Positions 8,088 through 18,800 of a DNA stretch of 24,016 nt are shown in pieces. The translations under genes were made by a program, and so were the position numbers. Numbering within the stretch: the first letter of the stretch is position 1; each line of letters begins with the position of its first letter. The notes below the pieces were generated by a model. It made no database searches and was not told where the DNA came from. It saw only the letters and a program-made list of their open reading frames with translations. Location: positions 59,582 through 83,597 of the forward strand of contig BRYA01000143.1 in the NCBI GenBank assembly GCA_030267965.1, written 5' to 3'. This stretch comes from Triparma columacea (lineage: Eukaryota > Sar > Bolidophyceae > Parmales > Triparmaceae).

Positions 8088-10205
8088 ATGTTATCCCTTC
8101 GTCCAACACCTTCAATACTCCTTCTCCCACCTTCCCCCACATCAAGCTACACAAAATCCCTTCTATCTAACCTCTACGATCTACCCCCAGGTCGAAAGAC
8201 GGGTGTGGGATTAAAATGTAGAACGAGAGTTCTGGATGTTGTTGATATGGCTGTAGAGATTATATTAAAAAACGTTAAACACGAACACGCCACTAATGAA
8301 GACGACGAGGACGAAGAAGGTGCAGCGGACTGTGATACTTGGATGGAGGTACTTAGAGTATTAGGGAGTATGGGTTTGGGTAAGGTTGTGGGTGAAAGGA
8401 CTAGGAGGGGGGTTAGAGGGTGCGTTAGGGGTGTGCTTGAGAACAAGTGCGGGAAGTACGACGAGGAAGAGGACGATGATGAGGACGAGGAGGGTTCCGA
8501 CGAGGAGGGCCCGACCGGAGAGGTTTCAGAGGGGGGTAAGGACGAAGGCCCTCTAAGGCTACTCGACGAGGTTACCTCATACGTCACGGGGCTGCACTCC
8601 AGGCTGCCCCAGGTGCTCAACCCCCCGAGCCTGGGCACGATGCTGCTACAGAGCAGGCTGCAGCTAGCGAACCACCTGCTCAGCCCTGGGCAGCTCTGGA
8701 ATGTTCTGAGAGGGGATGGGGGGGGGAGGGAACTTGTGCTGGGGGAACTTATCAGGGTGCAAGGACTTGAGGACGAGGTGAGGGGAGAAAGTGGGGGGAC
8801 AAGAGGTATTTTAGGATCATCGTCATCATTTAAATAATTGATTCATTCAATCTAACCCCCCTCCCCCATCTCCCCGCGCCCCCACACCAAACACCCACCC
8901 ATACCTAAGTTCGTATCCAAGTCCCTCTCCGTTCTCCACAAGCGCCTCCTCCACACCGGCGTCGCAACCCCCGTCGTCGTCGAGGTATACGTGGCCTTCA
9001 TATCCACCCTCTCACTCATCAATATAAGCCTCCTCTCACACGAAGTACTCGGACGGAGCCTTCAGGGGGAGTTCGGGAAATTCCTCAGAGGAAGGAAGGA
9101 CACTGTTAGGGTGGTGGTTAGCAGCCTCCTTAACGAAGACGAGGAGGGGGGGCTGGACTTGAAGGGTGGTAAGGTTGGGGAGGAGAACGAGGATGACGAG
9201 GGGAAGGAAAAGAAGGGTGGGGGAGAAGAAGGGAAGGAAGTCCTCAACCTCCTGGTAGGTGTTTTTGGGAGCAAGGATAAATTCATAGCGGAATACAGGT
9301 CGCTGCTTAGCGCGAAACTATCGACGAATAGAACGTTCGACGCGGACGGGGAGATCAGGAAGCTGGAACTGCTGAAGCTAAGGTTCGGAGAGTCCTGCTT
9401 GAGGGAGTGCGAGATCATGATCAGGGACCTCGAGGAAAGCAGGAGGATCTGGAACAACTACAAGGGTGAGAGTACCAACACTGCCAACGCCGTGGACGGC
9501 CAGCCAACCGGGGGGGAGGGGGAGGAGGAGTTCACGGCCCTCGTTCTGAGCAGCGTCTTCTGGCCAAACCTGGGGAAAGGTACGTTCAACCTTCACCCTA
9601 GTCTGGAGGTCCACAAGACTCGGTACAACGCGAGCTTCAAGAGGCTGAAGAAGCCCAGGGAGCTCGTGTGGTACGACACCCTGGGTAAGGTCGACGTGGA
9701 GGTCGAGGTTATAGGCGAGGACGGGGAGCTGGAGATTAGGGACTTCAGCGTTACGACGATGCTGGCTACTGTTATCATGCACTTCGGGGATAAGGGGAGG
9801 TGGACGGTGGAGGAACTGGCTAACGAGATGGCAATCGACGTGCAGCAGGTCAAGAGGAGGTTGGGGTTCTGGGGTGGTAAGGGGGTCGTAGTTGAGGAGG
9901 AGAAAGGGGTCTGGAGAGGAGTGGAGAAGGGGGATAGGGTAGGGGAGGGCAAGGGAGAGATCGAAGAGGAGGAGGAAGAGGAGGGGGGGGACAAGGAGTC
10001 GCACGTGGTGTACAAGTCATTCATACTAGGCATGCTCACGAACATGGGGGCGCAGCAGATGAGCAGCATTGAAAATATGCTCAGAATGTTCGTACAGGGA
10101 GACGTGAAGTACGACTTGGGGAGGGATGAACTGCAGAAACTGCTGAGGGGGATGGTGGCGGAGGAAACAGTGGAAGAGAGGGGGGGAGTATACAGCAAGA
10201 CGTAG
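8088..10205 (+). CDS. APC2: Anaphase-promoting complex subunit 2 (cullin-like)
   Basis: Scaffold subunit of the APC/C ubiquitin ligase, which binds the RING subunit APC11. Two exons, 8088-8777 and 8910-10205, are joined in phase 0 (donor GAG/GTGAGG, acceptor CTAAG), giving 661 residues. A hallmark order of APC2 landmarks is present: KDTVRVVVSSLL (~310); the cullin-homology signature VGVFGSKDKFIAEYRSLL (~346), EIRKLELLKLRFGES (~378) and IRDLEESRRI; LVLSSVFWP (~440); a winged-helix segment TMLATVIMHFGDKGRWT (~513); and the C-terminal WHB-type domain KSFILGMLTNMGA with ENMLRMFV (~599-630). It ends VYSKT. It is shorter than human ANAPC2 (822 residues), mostly at the N terminus. Acidic low-complexity linkers occur at ~76-85, ~124-140, ~303-345 and ~580-592. 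It converges with the minus-strand gene ending at 10260. Confidence 0.93.
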
Positions 10206-10259
10206 ATCATAAGCAGCTACTTTTGACTAAACACAAAAAAATTAAAATATACCCTTAAA
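10206..10259. other. Convergent 3' ends, 54 bp apart
   Basis: Only 54 bp lie between the APC2 stop (10203-10205) and the opposing gene's stop (10260-10262). The stretch is A-rich (acaaaaaaattaaaatata) and could serve poly(A) signalling for one or both strands. The two 3'UTRs almost certainly overlap. Confidence 0.6.
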
Positions 10260-13168
10260 TCAAGTAGGAGATGATGTTGGCGAGTCGGTAGGAGATGATG
10301 TTGGTGAGTCGGTAGGAGAAGATGTTGGGTTTGTCGTAGGAGATGATTTCTCCCCTTCCTCCCCCCCCGCTTCGCCGCCCCCGTGAAACCTTTTCCATTC
10401 GTCGTAAAATTGTGCTCCCACCCATGCGAATTCCGTAACGTTATTTGGAACCGGGGGGCAGGACGTCATCACAAAGTCGTCGTAGGTGGGATCGGGCCAC
10501 CTCCCCGTACCCCCTGCCTCCTCCTCCACTAGCGTCATCCTAACTGTGAAACATAGTGTCGTTCCTACGGGAGCCAAACAGACGAAACTATTGAGCGAGA
10601 TAGTTGCGACAATCGCAGCCAGCATTTTTTTCTTGTGCGTCTTCATGTGACTCCAAGTAGCCGGCAAACTCACTTTAAAGCGTGAGGTCAGGTGGTGCGA
10701 GAGAAATGCGATGATCCCGTCCGTGACGATGCATTCCCCAATAAGCATGATGAAGAAGTTACTGTACGTCTGAGACTTAGCAATGGCCTCGGATCCAGGA
10801 TGCGAAGGGTTCGCGGACATGATGAGCCAAAATGCCGTCGAAATTACCAGAGCGGATGCCTCGGCAATGATAAAGACGACCATTGTGGTCTCGCAAAAAA
10901 TAATGCGAATCTTATCTCGAATGCTCAGCTCATCCTCCTCCTCATCTCCCTCCGCTTCCTCCTCAGTTACTCCCCCCTCCGATTCCTCCTCCGGTTCCCC
11001 CTCGGCTGCGACTCTGTTAGTGTTATTATTTCGAAACACCATTCGGTAAAACCACTTTATGTTGATCCAGTAGTGCAAGAGCGGCGTCCGGCCCTTGAGC
11101 AAGCTGTCTGCAAAACTCAGTTCGGCGAGGGTCCCGGCTATTTCGTACAGAACGGACTTCTCCACCGTTTCGGCACTTCCCTGCATGAGTCTGGCGAGAA
11201 GGGGGAGCGTGTTTGCTCCTGTAAGGACGAGGATGGGAGCATCCTGCAGATCAACGCCGAAGTCGGTAACACATCTGGCTGAGACTGCGCTTGAAGGTTA
11301 GTAACGGTGGCGAAGTTGACAGAAGCATCGCTCTTCGCAGTGCCTCACCTCTCCAAACCACTTCGACCATAATTTTCACAGTGACGAGGGATCCAAAGAT
11401 GCGAATCGAGAACCGCACGACATCACTGGAGCTGTCAAAAAATACTGGAAGGAAGACCCACGTGTAGACGAAGGCTGCGACGTTTTAGAAAGCGGAAATA
11501 ACACCCCCTCCCCTCCTCGTGACTCTTACCTATGGCAATCTCGACGAGTTGGAAGACAAAAAACGAGTAGTACAGCGTTAGAACTTTTCTCAAGTCCTTG
11601 GCGAGATGAAACCTAGAGTTGTAAAACGAGACGACGTACAAGAAGGGAATGCCGACCAGGGCAATGGCGGGGTTGACGCCTTTAGTGGGATCCGAGGAGG
11701 AGGCACAACCGAATTTGGCTTGGTATTCTTTCTCAATCACGTGCAAGTTCGATAAGACCCAGCATAATGCTGTCGAGAGGACAAAGCAAATAATAGACCC
11801 GAAGCGGTTCTTCGAGGGAAAGATAACTTGGGCGCGAATGTAGTTGGGAGCAACTACAGCGATCCAGTAGCCAATCGTTGCTACGTCAAGGCTTGGCTGA
11901 GTCGAACCTGTCACGAGCGAAGCGAGTCGCACGAAGATTCACATTCTGAATTAGAATTTACACATACACGTCGAATAAGGAACGGAAGCGACACATTTCC
12001 TGCTCTCACCTTGAGGATCGTTATAATACGCCAGCCTGTACGCGTTTGCTGCAGGTAGAACCACTATTGACGACGTATTCGATTCCCTAAGCTTAGCAAT
12101 CTCCAGTTCTGAATCTTCGTTCAGGTAATATTCCAAAGTACTTCTACCAACCCGGGCGAGAACAAAGATGTACAGAATCGGGAGGAGGGTGCTCAATAGT
12201 GAAAAGGCGCCTGTTTCCACAATGAACCTGTAAACTGAAGAATAGAACTCGTACCTGGACACGGTCGGTTCTTCGGCGGGTTGCCACCCAACAGAAGACA
12301 TCGAAGCTCTGATGGAGCCTCTTCTTCCCGATTGTCTTGCGCTCTCGAGGACTGATGCTGGCCCTTGGCTGTCTTCGTATTCGTACGCGAGATTAGTTCC
12401 AGGTGTAGAGACTGAGGCGGAGTTTTCTTTTGCGTGTGCGAACCTGCTGGTGTCTTGGGCTGTGGTAAAAGATACTTTAAGTTGGCGCGTGGAATCTCCT
12501 CCTTGTGATGCTCTTGCGCTCTCGACGACTGAAGCTGGCCCTTGTGATGCTCTTGCGCTCTCAAGGACTGAGGCGGGACCTTGGCTGTTTTCATTTGCGT
12601 ATGCGAACCTGCTGGTGTCTTGGGCTGTGGAAAAAGATACTTTAGATTGGCGTGTGGAATCTCCTCCTTGTGATGCTCTTGCGCTCTCGACGACTGAAGC
12701 TGGCCCTTGTGATGCTCTTGCGCCCTCAAGGACTGAGGCGGGACCTTGGCTGTTTTCATTTGCGTATGCGAACCTGCTGGTGTCTTGGACTGTGGCAGAA
12801 GATACTCTTGCGCTCTCAAGGGCGGGCCCTTGGCTGTTTTCATTTGCGTATGCGAACCTGCTGGTGTCTTGGACGGTTGAATCGGGCCCTTGGCCATTAT
12901 TTGAGGTACTATATGCGAATCTGCTAGTATCGGACACAGAGAGTGGTGACACCCTGTTCCCTCTACTTGAAGAGAGTCTGACAGTGCGGCGAGATAACCG
13001 GGCGGAAGAAAGGACGTCCTGGGCATACCGACTCGTATCCCGGATTGAATAATGAGAATCCTCATCCTCCTCCTCGCTGTTGTAAAAGGAGGAGGAGGAC
13101 TGCTCGTTAATTTGCTGGGAAAACAGAAAATTGACGATGGACTCGAGTACTGTCTTCAATGGTTTCAT
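10260..13168 (-). CDS. Polytopic membrane protein with Ser-rich 55-residue repeats and SPT-repeat tail, unknown function
   Basis: Not recognised as a known family. Four exons: 13168-12010, 11907-11530, 11474-11349 and 11284-10260. The introns (102, 55, 64 bp; GTGAG or GTAAG to CAG) are all phase 1 and close exactly, giving 895 residues. The ATG at 13168 (MKPLKTVLES) is the first in-frame ATG; the frame extends upstream only to a TTG. The N-terminal ~300 residues are hydrophilic and Ser-rich, with repeated DTSRFAYANENSQGP and SARASQGP motifs and an RRGSIRAS motif. Hydrophobic segments follow at ~321-340, ~395-410, ~425-442, ~467-483, ~497-527, ~687-710, ~728-750 and ~774-802. Between them are TDFGVDLQDAPILVLTGAN and an acidic loop (~650-675). 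The tail (868-895) is a run of SSPTDSPT. Probably a multi-pass membrane protein whose long N-terminal tail could be phosphorylated. Confidence 0.85.
12441..12930. repeat. 165 bp in-frame coding minisatellite in the membrane-protein gene
   Basis: The marker aacctgctggtgtcttgg starts at 12441, 12606 and 12771 (exact 165 bp period) and again at 12855, where a copy has lost about half its length. 165 bp is 55 codons, so the frame is kept. The full unit encodes two SARAS-type motifs and one DTSRFAY motif. Copies are nearly identical, which points to recent expansion or homogenisation. Confidence 0.92.
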
Positions 13169-13756
13169 CGTTACAATTGTGATTTTTGCAGGGTCTTCCA
13201 CGAGGGACTCTATTTTTAACCCAACCTCCCTTTGGTTGCAGAACCTTCTCTGAACAAACAACAAACAAGGGGTGCAACAAACAGAGAATCATAAAATCGG
13301 ACTTTTGGCTGATTTTTTTGGGATTTTCTTTATGCTCCAGAGGAGTCCTAGCGACCTTAATCAACTTTGCGGGAACGCTCATCCTGCTTGGTTGCATAAA
13401 TACATCTAGTCGACCGATTCGTACGTGTAGACCGACCCGTAACACTTCCACGCATCAGCACCAAGACCCTTTCCTGCAAGGCCTGTCGGTGACTTCCTCC
13501 CGTTGAGTACCCTCAATCACCACCGCGGCAACGTTTCTCCTGCCCGATTGCATAAATACATCTAGCCAACCGATTTGTACGTGTAGACCGACCCGTAACA
13601 CTTCTACACATCAGCACAAGCACCTTACCTGCAAGGCCTGTCGGAGACTCCCTCCTTTTGAGTACCCTCAATCACCACGTCAGCAACGCTCCTCCAGCTT
13701 GAGCGCGTTTATATACTGACACTACCTGGGAATTAGGTTGCAAATCCAATACAATA
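13169..13756. promoter_or_regulatory. Divergent intergenic region between the membrane-protein gene and the hydrolase gene
   Basis: 588 bp between two outward-facing genes. It contains a 156 bp tandem duplication (listed separately). A TATA-like tttatata at 13708-13715 lies 49 to 42 bp upstream of the hydrolase ATG. On the minus side a weak ttaaaaata lies ~40-50 bp upstream of the membrane-protein ATG. No RNA gene is recognised. Confidence 0.55.
13374..13699. repeat. 156 bp tandem direct repeat in a divergent promoter region
   Basis: Copy 1 is 13374-13529 and copy 2 is 13530-13684. A third copy starts at 13685 (aacgctcctcc) and decays within ~15 bp. Shared blocks include gcataaatacatctag, cgtgtagaccgacccgtaac, gcaaggcctgtcgg and gagtaccctcaatcacca. 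Copies differ by scattered substitutions. Confidence 0.93.
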
Positions 13757-15203
13757 ATGAAGGTTTCACCCCCTCCCGACGGGCCCCATGAATCAGAGAA
13801 ATCTTCGATGTCCCGAATTTTCATCCCCCGTCCCCTTGAAATAGTCGCTATGACTTTATTCATGCTCCTCGCTGGCCTTCAATTTTTGTTCATGGGCTTC
13901 TGGAGTTTCGCTGTGGTGGCGGTGGTCAGGGGCGTCATCGCTCCCTTTATGTGCCTGATATTGTTGTTGGTTTTAATGGGAAGTGTTCGCCACGTAGCAA
14001 TTCAGAACCAACGACAGCAGAAATTGACAAGGTTTAGGAAGGGTGCCCTGGGGTGTTACTTCCTGTGCTTCGTGAGCACTTTTGTCCCACTGCTACAGAG
14101 TCTAAGAGTAATAAATGCACTTCCGGGAGCCTTTTCGTTCGGAAGGTGGCTATTCTTAAGCCTTCACAGGTTGAATCTTTCGGGAACAGCTCATGGAGAT
14201 CACAGACCTGAAACCTACACATTTAGGTCGCATCGGTCTCTTGAAGACCGGGATCCTGATATGCGTTGGAGTGAAGGCTGTCAGAGCTCCAGTCGGTCTT
14301 TTGACCCAGACCTCAAGCTAGATGTTTGGCGGCCAGAGAATCCCAACGGGCAGGCAATACTCTACATCCACGGCGGAGGATGGAGCCTCCTTGACAAATC
14401 GAACTCGTTCCACATTCGTCACATGCTGGAGAGCGGGTACACCGTTGTGAGCCCTCAGTACTCACTCGTTTGCCACGGTTACAACGGCGTAGATATGCTG
14501 GACGATCTCGTTGCTGCGAGGAGGTATCTGTCGACACACGCTGAGCAATGGGGGGTAGATAATCAGAGGGTCACGGTGGTCGGGACGTCAAGTGGAGGGC
14601 ACCTGGCGCTTCTGCTAGCGTACACTCACCCTTTGAACTTCACGAGCGTGTACAACCTTTATGGACCTGGCGATTTCACCGAGTGGTTCGAGAAGGGGTG
14701 GACGGCAGGAGGGACTGCGGGGGAGAAATTTATTTGCCACAACGTTGAAGATTGGTGGAGGTGAGAAAGAAGCGAGGAGCGAAGAGTGTGAGGAGTTAAG
14801 AGCGAAATTTTGTTCTAATCTACTCTCGTCGCAGCTTCGTTGCTCCTAACTGCGATCCGGAGGGCATTGAAAGTGTGAGTCCCATCTCGCTCGTAACCGG
14901 GGATTCTCCTAGAACGGTTACTCTCCACGGAACCTCCGATTCACTGATCCCATTCTACTTGTCCGAGGCCTTGCATGCTAAACTTGACGAGTTGGGTAAG
15001 TAATGCAAGCTAGCAAACCATTCACCATGCATACTAATACTAACCCCTCCCCAGGAGTCGAGAATTCGCTGATTGGACTTTACGGGTTCGATCACGGGCT
15101 AGACTTGGGGGAGGCGAGCGTAGGGTCGCAAATCTTTCGGTGGACATTGACGGCAATGATGAATGGGGTGGAGGGGTTGGGGTGGGAGAAGTTTGATGTT
15201 TGA
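13757..15203 (+). CDS. Membrane-anchored alpha/beta hydrolase (esterase/lipase-like)
   Basis: Three exons (13757-14760, 14835-14995, 15055-15203) with 74 and 59 bp introns that close in phase, giving 437 residues. The oxyanion-hole motif HGGGW is at 205-209. The nucleophile elbow GTSSGG puts Ser278 at the centre; acid and base are probably Asp370 (HGTSDSLIP) and His402 (GFDHG). All three triad members appear only when the exons are joined, which supports the gene model. The N terminus is hydrophobic (~28-75 and ~97-117, two to four membrane segments), so the catalytic domain is tethered to a membrane. The fold resembles carboxylesterase or prenylcysteine-methylesterase-type hydrolases; the substrate is unknown. 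The second intron carries actaatactaac 8 bp before its acceptor CAG, a good branch-site match. Confidence 0.9.
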
Positions 15204-15813
15204 TTCTTATATATATTACGATCTGTTTGTGGTGGTGGCGATGATGGACATGTGCGTGTACCGATTGCCATTCTGGTGATTGGTTTTTAATAGTTTTTGT
15301 TAAAAGTGTGCTTTTTCTTCTTCTTTGACCCCTGCTTGTTCTGTTCTTTCTTCTGTCGCACTCGACTGAGGTAAACGTTTTTTTTAAACAAAACCAATGG
15401 CCTTTTATTATTATTATTGGAGGAGCAATTCAGGGGAGACCTCTCTTAATTTCGGGAACAGAACAGCTGGCAAATTCTCTATTTGATCTCTCACCTTGAA
15501 CCACACGAATCAAAATAAAAGTGAGTTAAGAGGAGGAGGACGGGGAACGAACAAGAGTTGTTTGACGCAAAAGCTCTTTTTACGCGCGGTGTGATGTGAT
15601 TTGCAAAGTGGCCCGAGATGGAGATGGCAAGAGGCCAAAGAGGGGGGGTTCATGAAACACGTCGTGTGTTTTTGGTTGACGTCCGTCGTCTTTTTCGGAT
15701 TTGTTCCCCTCGGAGGAGAGGTGATATTCAATTTTTACGTGAGTAACTGACTCATCTTGCCCCCTCCCCGCTTAACATCCTTCCTCTAGGTTTGAGAAAT
15801 CTGCAGAGGTAGC
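15204..15813. other. Intergenic region: hydrolase 3' end and promoter/5'UTR of the START-domain giant gene
   Basis: 610 bp without a convincing coding region. It holds a T-rich 3' flank, a TTA microsatellite at ~15406-15419 and the likely 5'UTR intron described separately. I see no RNA gene. Confidence 0.55.
15739..15789 (+). other. Probable 51 bp 5'UTR intron of the START-domain giant gene
   Basis: The donor GTGAGT at 15739 follows tttttac. The acceptor is a strong pyrimidine tract ending cctctAG at 15789, 24 bp before the ATG at 15814. The sequence after the acceptor contains an in-frame TGA before the ATG, so it is leader, not coding. The intron size matches the other short introns here. 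Confidence 0.6.
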
Positions 15814-18800
15814 ATGGATCGCCGCGTCATGGGACTCAGCGAGGAAATTGGATCGTCAACGGACCAACGCGGGGGAAGCGATCGCGAAGATCCCTCTTTC
15901 AAAGGCATGGAGGGGGAGAAGCCTCCCCGCAACACCCGCAGGATTGATGCTCCAGACCAAGAGGCTCCTCCCGGTGATGGTAGTCAACCAGACGACAACG
16001 CATCGAAGCAGTACGATAATGTCCTGCTGAAGACACCTGAGCCCCCTTCAGGCTCAAATCGCAAACCCTCCGCAATATATGGCCCCGTAGATATCGATTA
16101 CACAGCTCTTGGCCCCCAGCAAGTCAAACTTGTCAAGCTTCTGGATGACCGAGGAGCCGTTGAAGGCCTTATCGACAATTCTACCGGCCTCGATGTCAAG
16201 ATTATGGAGCTTGCTGATGTCTTCCATGACGAGCGCGACAAGATCATTGACTTTATCTCCACCGATTGTGAGCAGGGCAAGTTCCGAAGGAAGACCCTCC
16301 AGGAGTATGACGAAAAGGAAGGAGTCATTCACAGACTCGTCTACTGGCAGCACTACGGCAACGGGAATAAGTTTGTCGAATTTCTCCTCGACGTCAAAGT
16401 CGTATCTCCTGACAAATCGACGAACATTATGGAGTTGGCACCCCTTAATGAGGACGACCTTTCTTATGAGGCAACTGCAAAGCTTGTCGAGATTCTAGAT
16501 CAAATGAAGACAAAGACTGTTAAGCGAGGTGTCATTAAGGGCAAGCTCAGTTTCTCTGATTTCGAGTTTGGTCAAACTGCAGTTACCATGGTGGGAACTC
16601 TTAAGGCTGAGGAGAGGGTAACAGAGACAAAATCGGAAGTTGGCATTAGCACAAACAAAAGCTCAAAGAGTGCGCGCCCAAGTTTCAAGAGTACGCGTCC
16701 TAGTTTCAAGAGTGCGCGCCCTAGTTTCAAGAGTGCGCGCCCTAGTTTCAAAGGTGACGGGAAAAGAGACACCAAGTCTGCCTATACCTCACTGAAAGGA
16801 ATTCTCAATGAAGTAATGGATGAGTTCAGACAGCCTGCAGTCATTGACGAGCGGAGGAAAAGACACTTTGTAGAGAAGATCATGCCGAGTCTAACAATAG
16901 AGGAGGAGGCAATGTTGGAGAGGGTTGGGAGCCTAGAGAAGGAACTCTACAAGAAGGGAAAGAGAGTCAAAGGGACACTGAAGGAGGGCATTGACAAGTT
17001 CCTGTGGAGACAGGGGGACAATGTGTGGGCAGCCTTTGGGGTCACTGTGGATAAGTCAGCAAAGGGTATGTTGGCAGAGCAGTTTGTGCTTGACGCATTC
17101 GAGTGGTCAGATGAACACTTCAAAAATAATGGGAACTTACCAAGGGTTATCAGGAATGATGTTGACGGAACTAGAAGCATGCACTATCATTTGGGCGTGA
17201 AGGTCCCTGCCGCCACCAACCGACTCTTTGAGATGTGGTTTGTGTGGAAGGAAGTCAAACTTGAGAATGGCCAGACTTCATACATGGTAGCTTTTGTGCC
17301 ACTGACAGAGTACCCTGGAGGAGGCTTCAAGGACCTCAGTAAGGAAGGATTTGTGCTAGCAGAGACTACAGGTGTCTACTTCTTCAATGAGATTGCCCCA
17401 AATGTCTGTAGAGTGACACGCATTCAATCAGTTGATCTGAAATTTAGTGGCCTTCTTCAAAATGCAGTGATAGACAAAGCAATTGACTACCTTGCAAAGA
17501 GTCAGCTTATTGAGGCCAACAGGTTGCAGAAGAAGTTCAGGAGGAACGGGAAGGAAGTTGATGCTGAGGTCAGGGGGGCCTTGGTGGAGAGGATGAGGGA
17601 GGGTGTTGAGTTGGAGGAGGACCAGAAGAGGGTGTTTGGGGAGTTGGATGAGCTCTTTGGTGGGGAGGATGAAGAAGGGTGGGGGCCTCTTGAGTCACCT
17701 TATGAGGGAGTGAAGATGCAGATCAAGTACAAGCAGCAGGAGAAAGGAAAAAAGACACTTGGTTTTGGTAGAGCCAAGTGTGTTGCCGACTGCTCAGCCG
17801 AGGAAGCAGCTGCTTGGTTCTTTGAGTACTGCAGCAGGGAGAGGATGGCAGTGGACAAAGAAGAAGGGAATCCTGCAAGGCTGGAGATAATGAAGAGTGG
17901 CGAAGGAAGGCTTAATGAGAAGGTGTTTGTAACAGTAAGGAAACTTCCCTTCCCTCTTCACAAAAGAGAGTTTGTGATGAGATATGTGTGGCAAAAAGGA
18001 CACCAAGATGGCATCATGTCTGTAGCGTTTGTCCCAGCCAAAAAGCAGGTAGACTATGGGGAAAATCTAGGAAAACTTGTGCGGGCAACAACAAGTGGCA
18101 TTCTCACTGCCAAGAACATTAACAACCAAGATGGTGTTCTCCAGTGTAAACTTACATTGACCCAATTTATGGACACAGGGGGGCATATTCCAGTCAAAAT
18201 TGTCGACAGATCTACTCCACGAGTACTAAGTACGATAGCAGTACTCAGGGACTCCTTCAAGCGGGATGAAGAGGTTGATAAAGCTGCACTGGCCTCTCTT
18301 GTCAACATCATCAAGAATGAACACCAAGATTATACTGACGAGGAGAAGGGTGCAATCAGGAAGGGAAAGGATTTCTATGAGAAATGCAAGGAGGACGAGA
18401 ACTTTGATGATTTGAAGAGTCCTGATGAGAGGGTCAAGATGAAGCTAGTTCATGTTGATGGGGCAAGCAGTGGGACTGGTTTTGCCACTACTGTAGTTGA
18501 TGCGAGTGTGGAGGAGTGTGCTGCCTACGAGTACTCTAGCCTCTACAGCAGAGGTTGGAAGAACTTGGCTTCACAGTCAGGATTTTCTCAACTGTACTCA
18601 AGGTTTGTAAACAACCACACTCTCTACTACATAACAACAAGGGATCTTGGTCTCCCTGGTTTTGCTCCACGTGATGGTCGGAGTAAAGTTACCTGGTTCA
18701 AGCAAGATGATGGCAAAGTCATTATTGATGTTGCAGATACAGATGAACTTCAGATAGACTTTCCAGTGAGGGCTCGGAATGTTTTAGGGAAGGCTCACAC

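Noticed and set aside
9378..10210. Long minus-strand frames opposite APC2 exon 2
   Set aside because: Shadow frames from a low-TAA/TAG purine-rich coding strand; the plus strand carries clear APC2 motifs.
12312..13052. 246-codon open frame on the plus strand opposite the Ser-rich repeat region
   Set aside because: The 165 bp repeat is a multiple of three, so any frame free of stops in one unit stays open. The minus-strand frame joins in phase with three further exons encoding membrane segments.
13107..13451. Possible extra upstream exon of the polytopic membrane gene
   Set aside because: The frame differs, no good splice pair was found, and the sequence shows no membrane or repeat feature; the ATG at 13168 suffices.
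14835..15203. Hydrolase read as truncated at 14764
   Set aside because: The in-frame TGA lies inside a GTGAG...CAG intron. Splicing restores the Asp and His of the catalytic triad, so the gene is intact.
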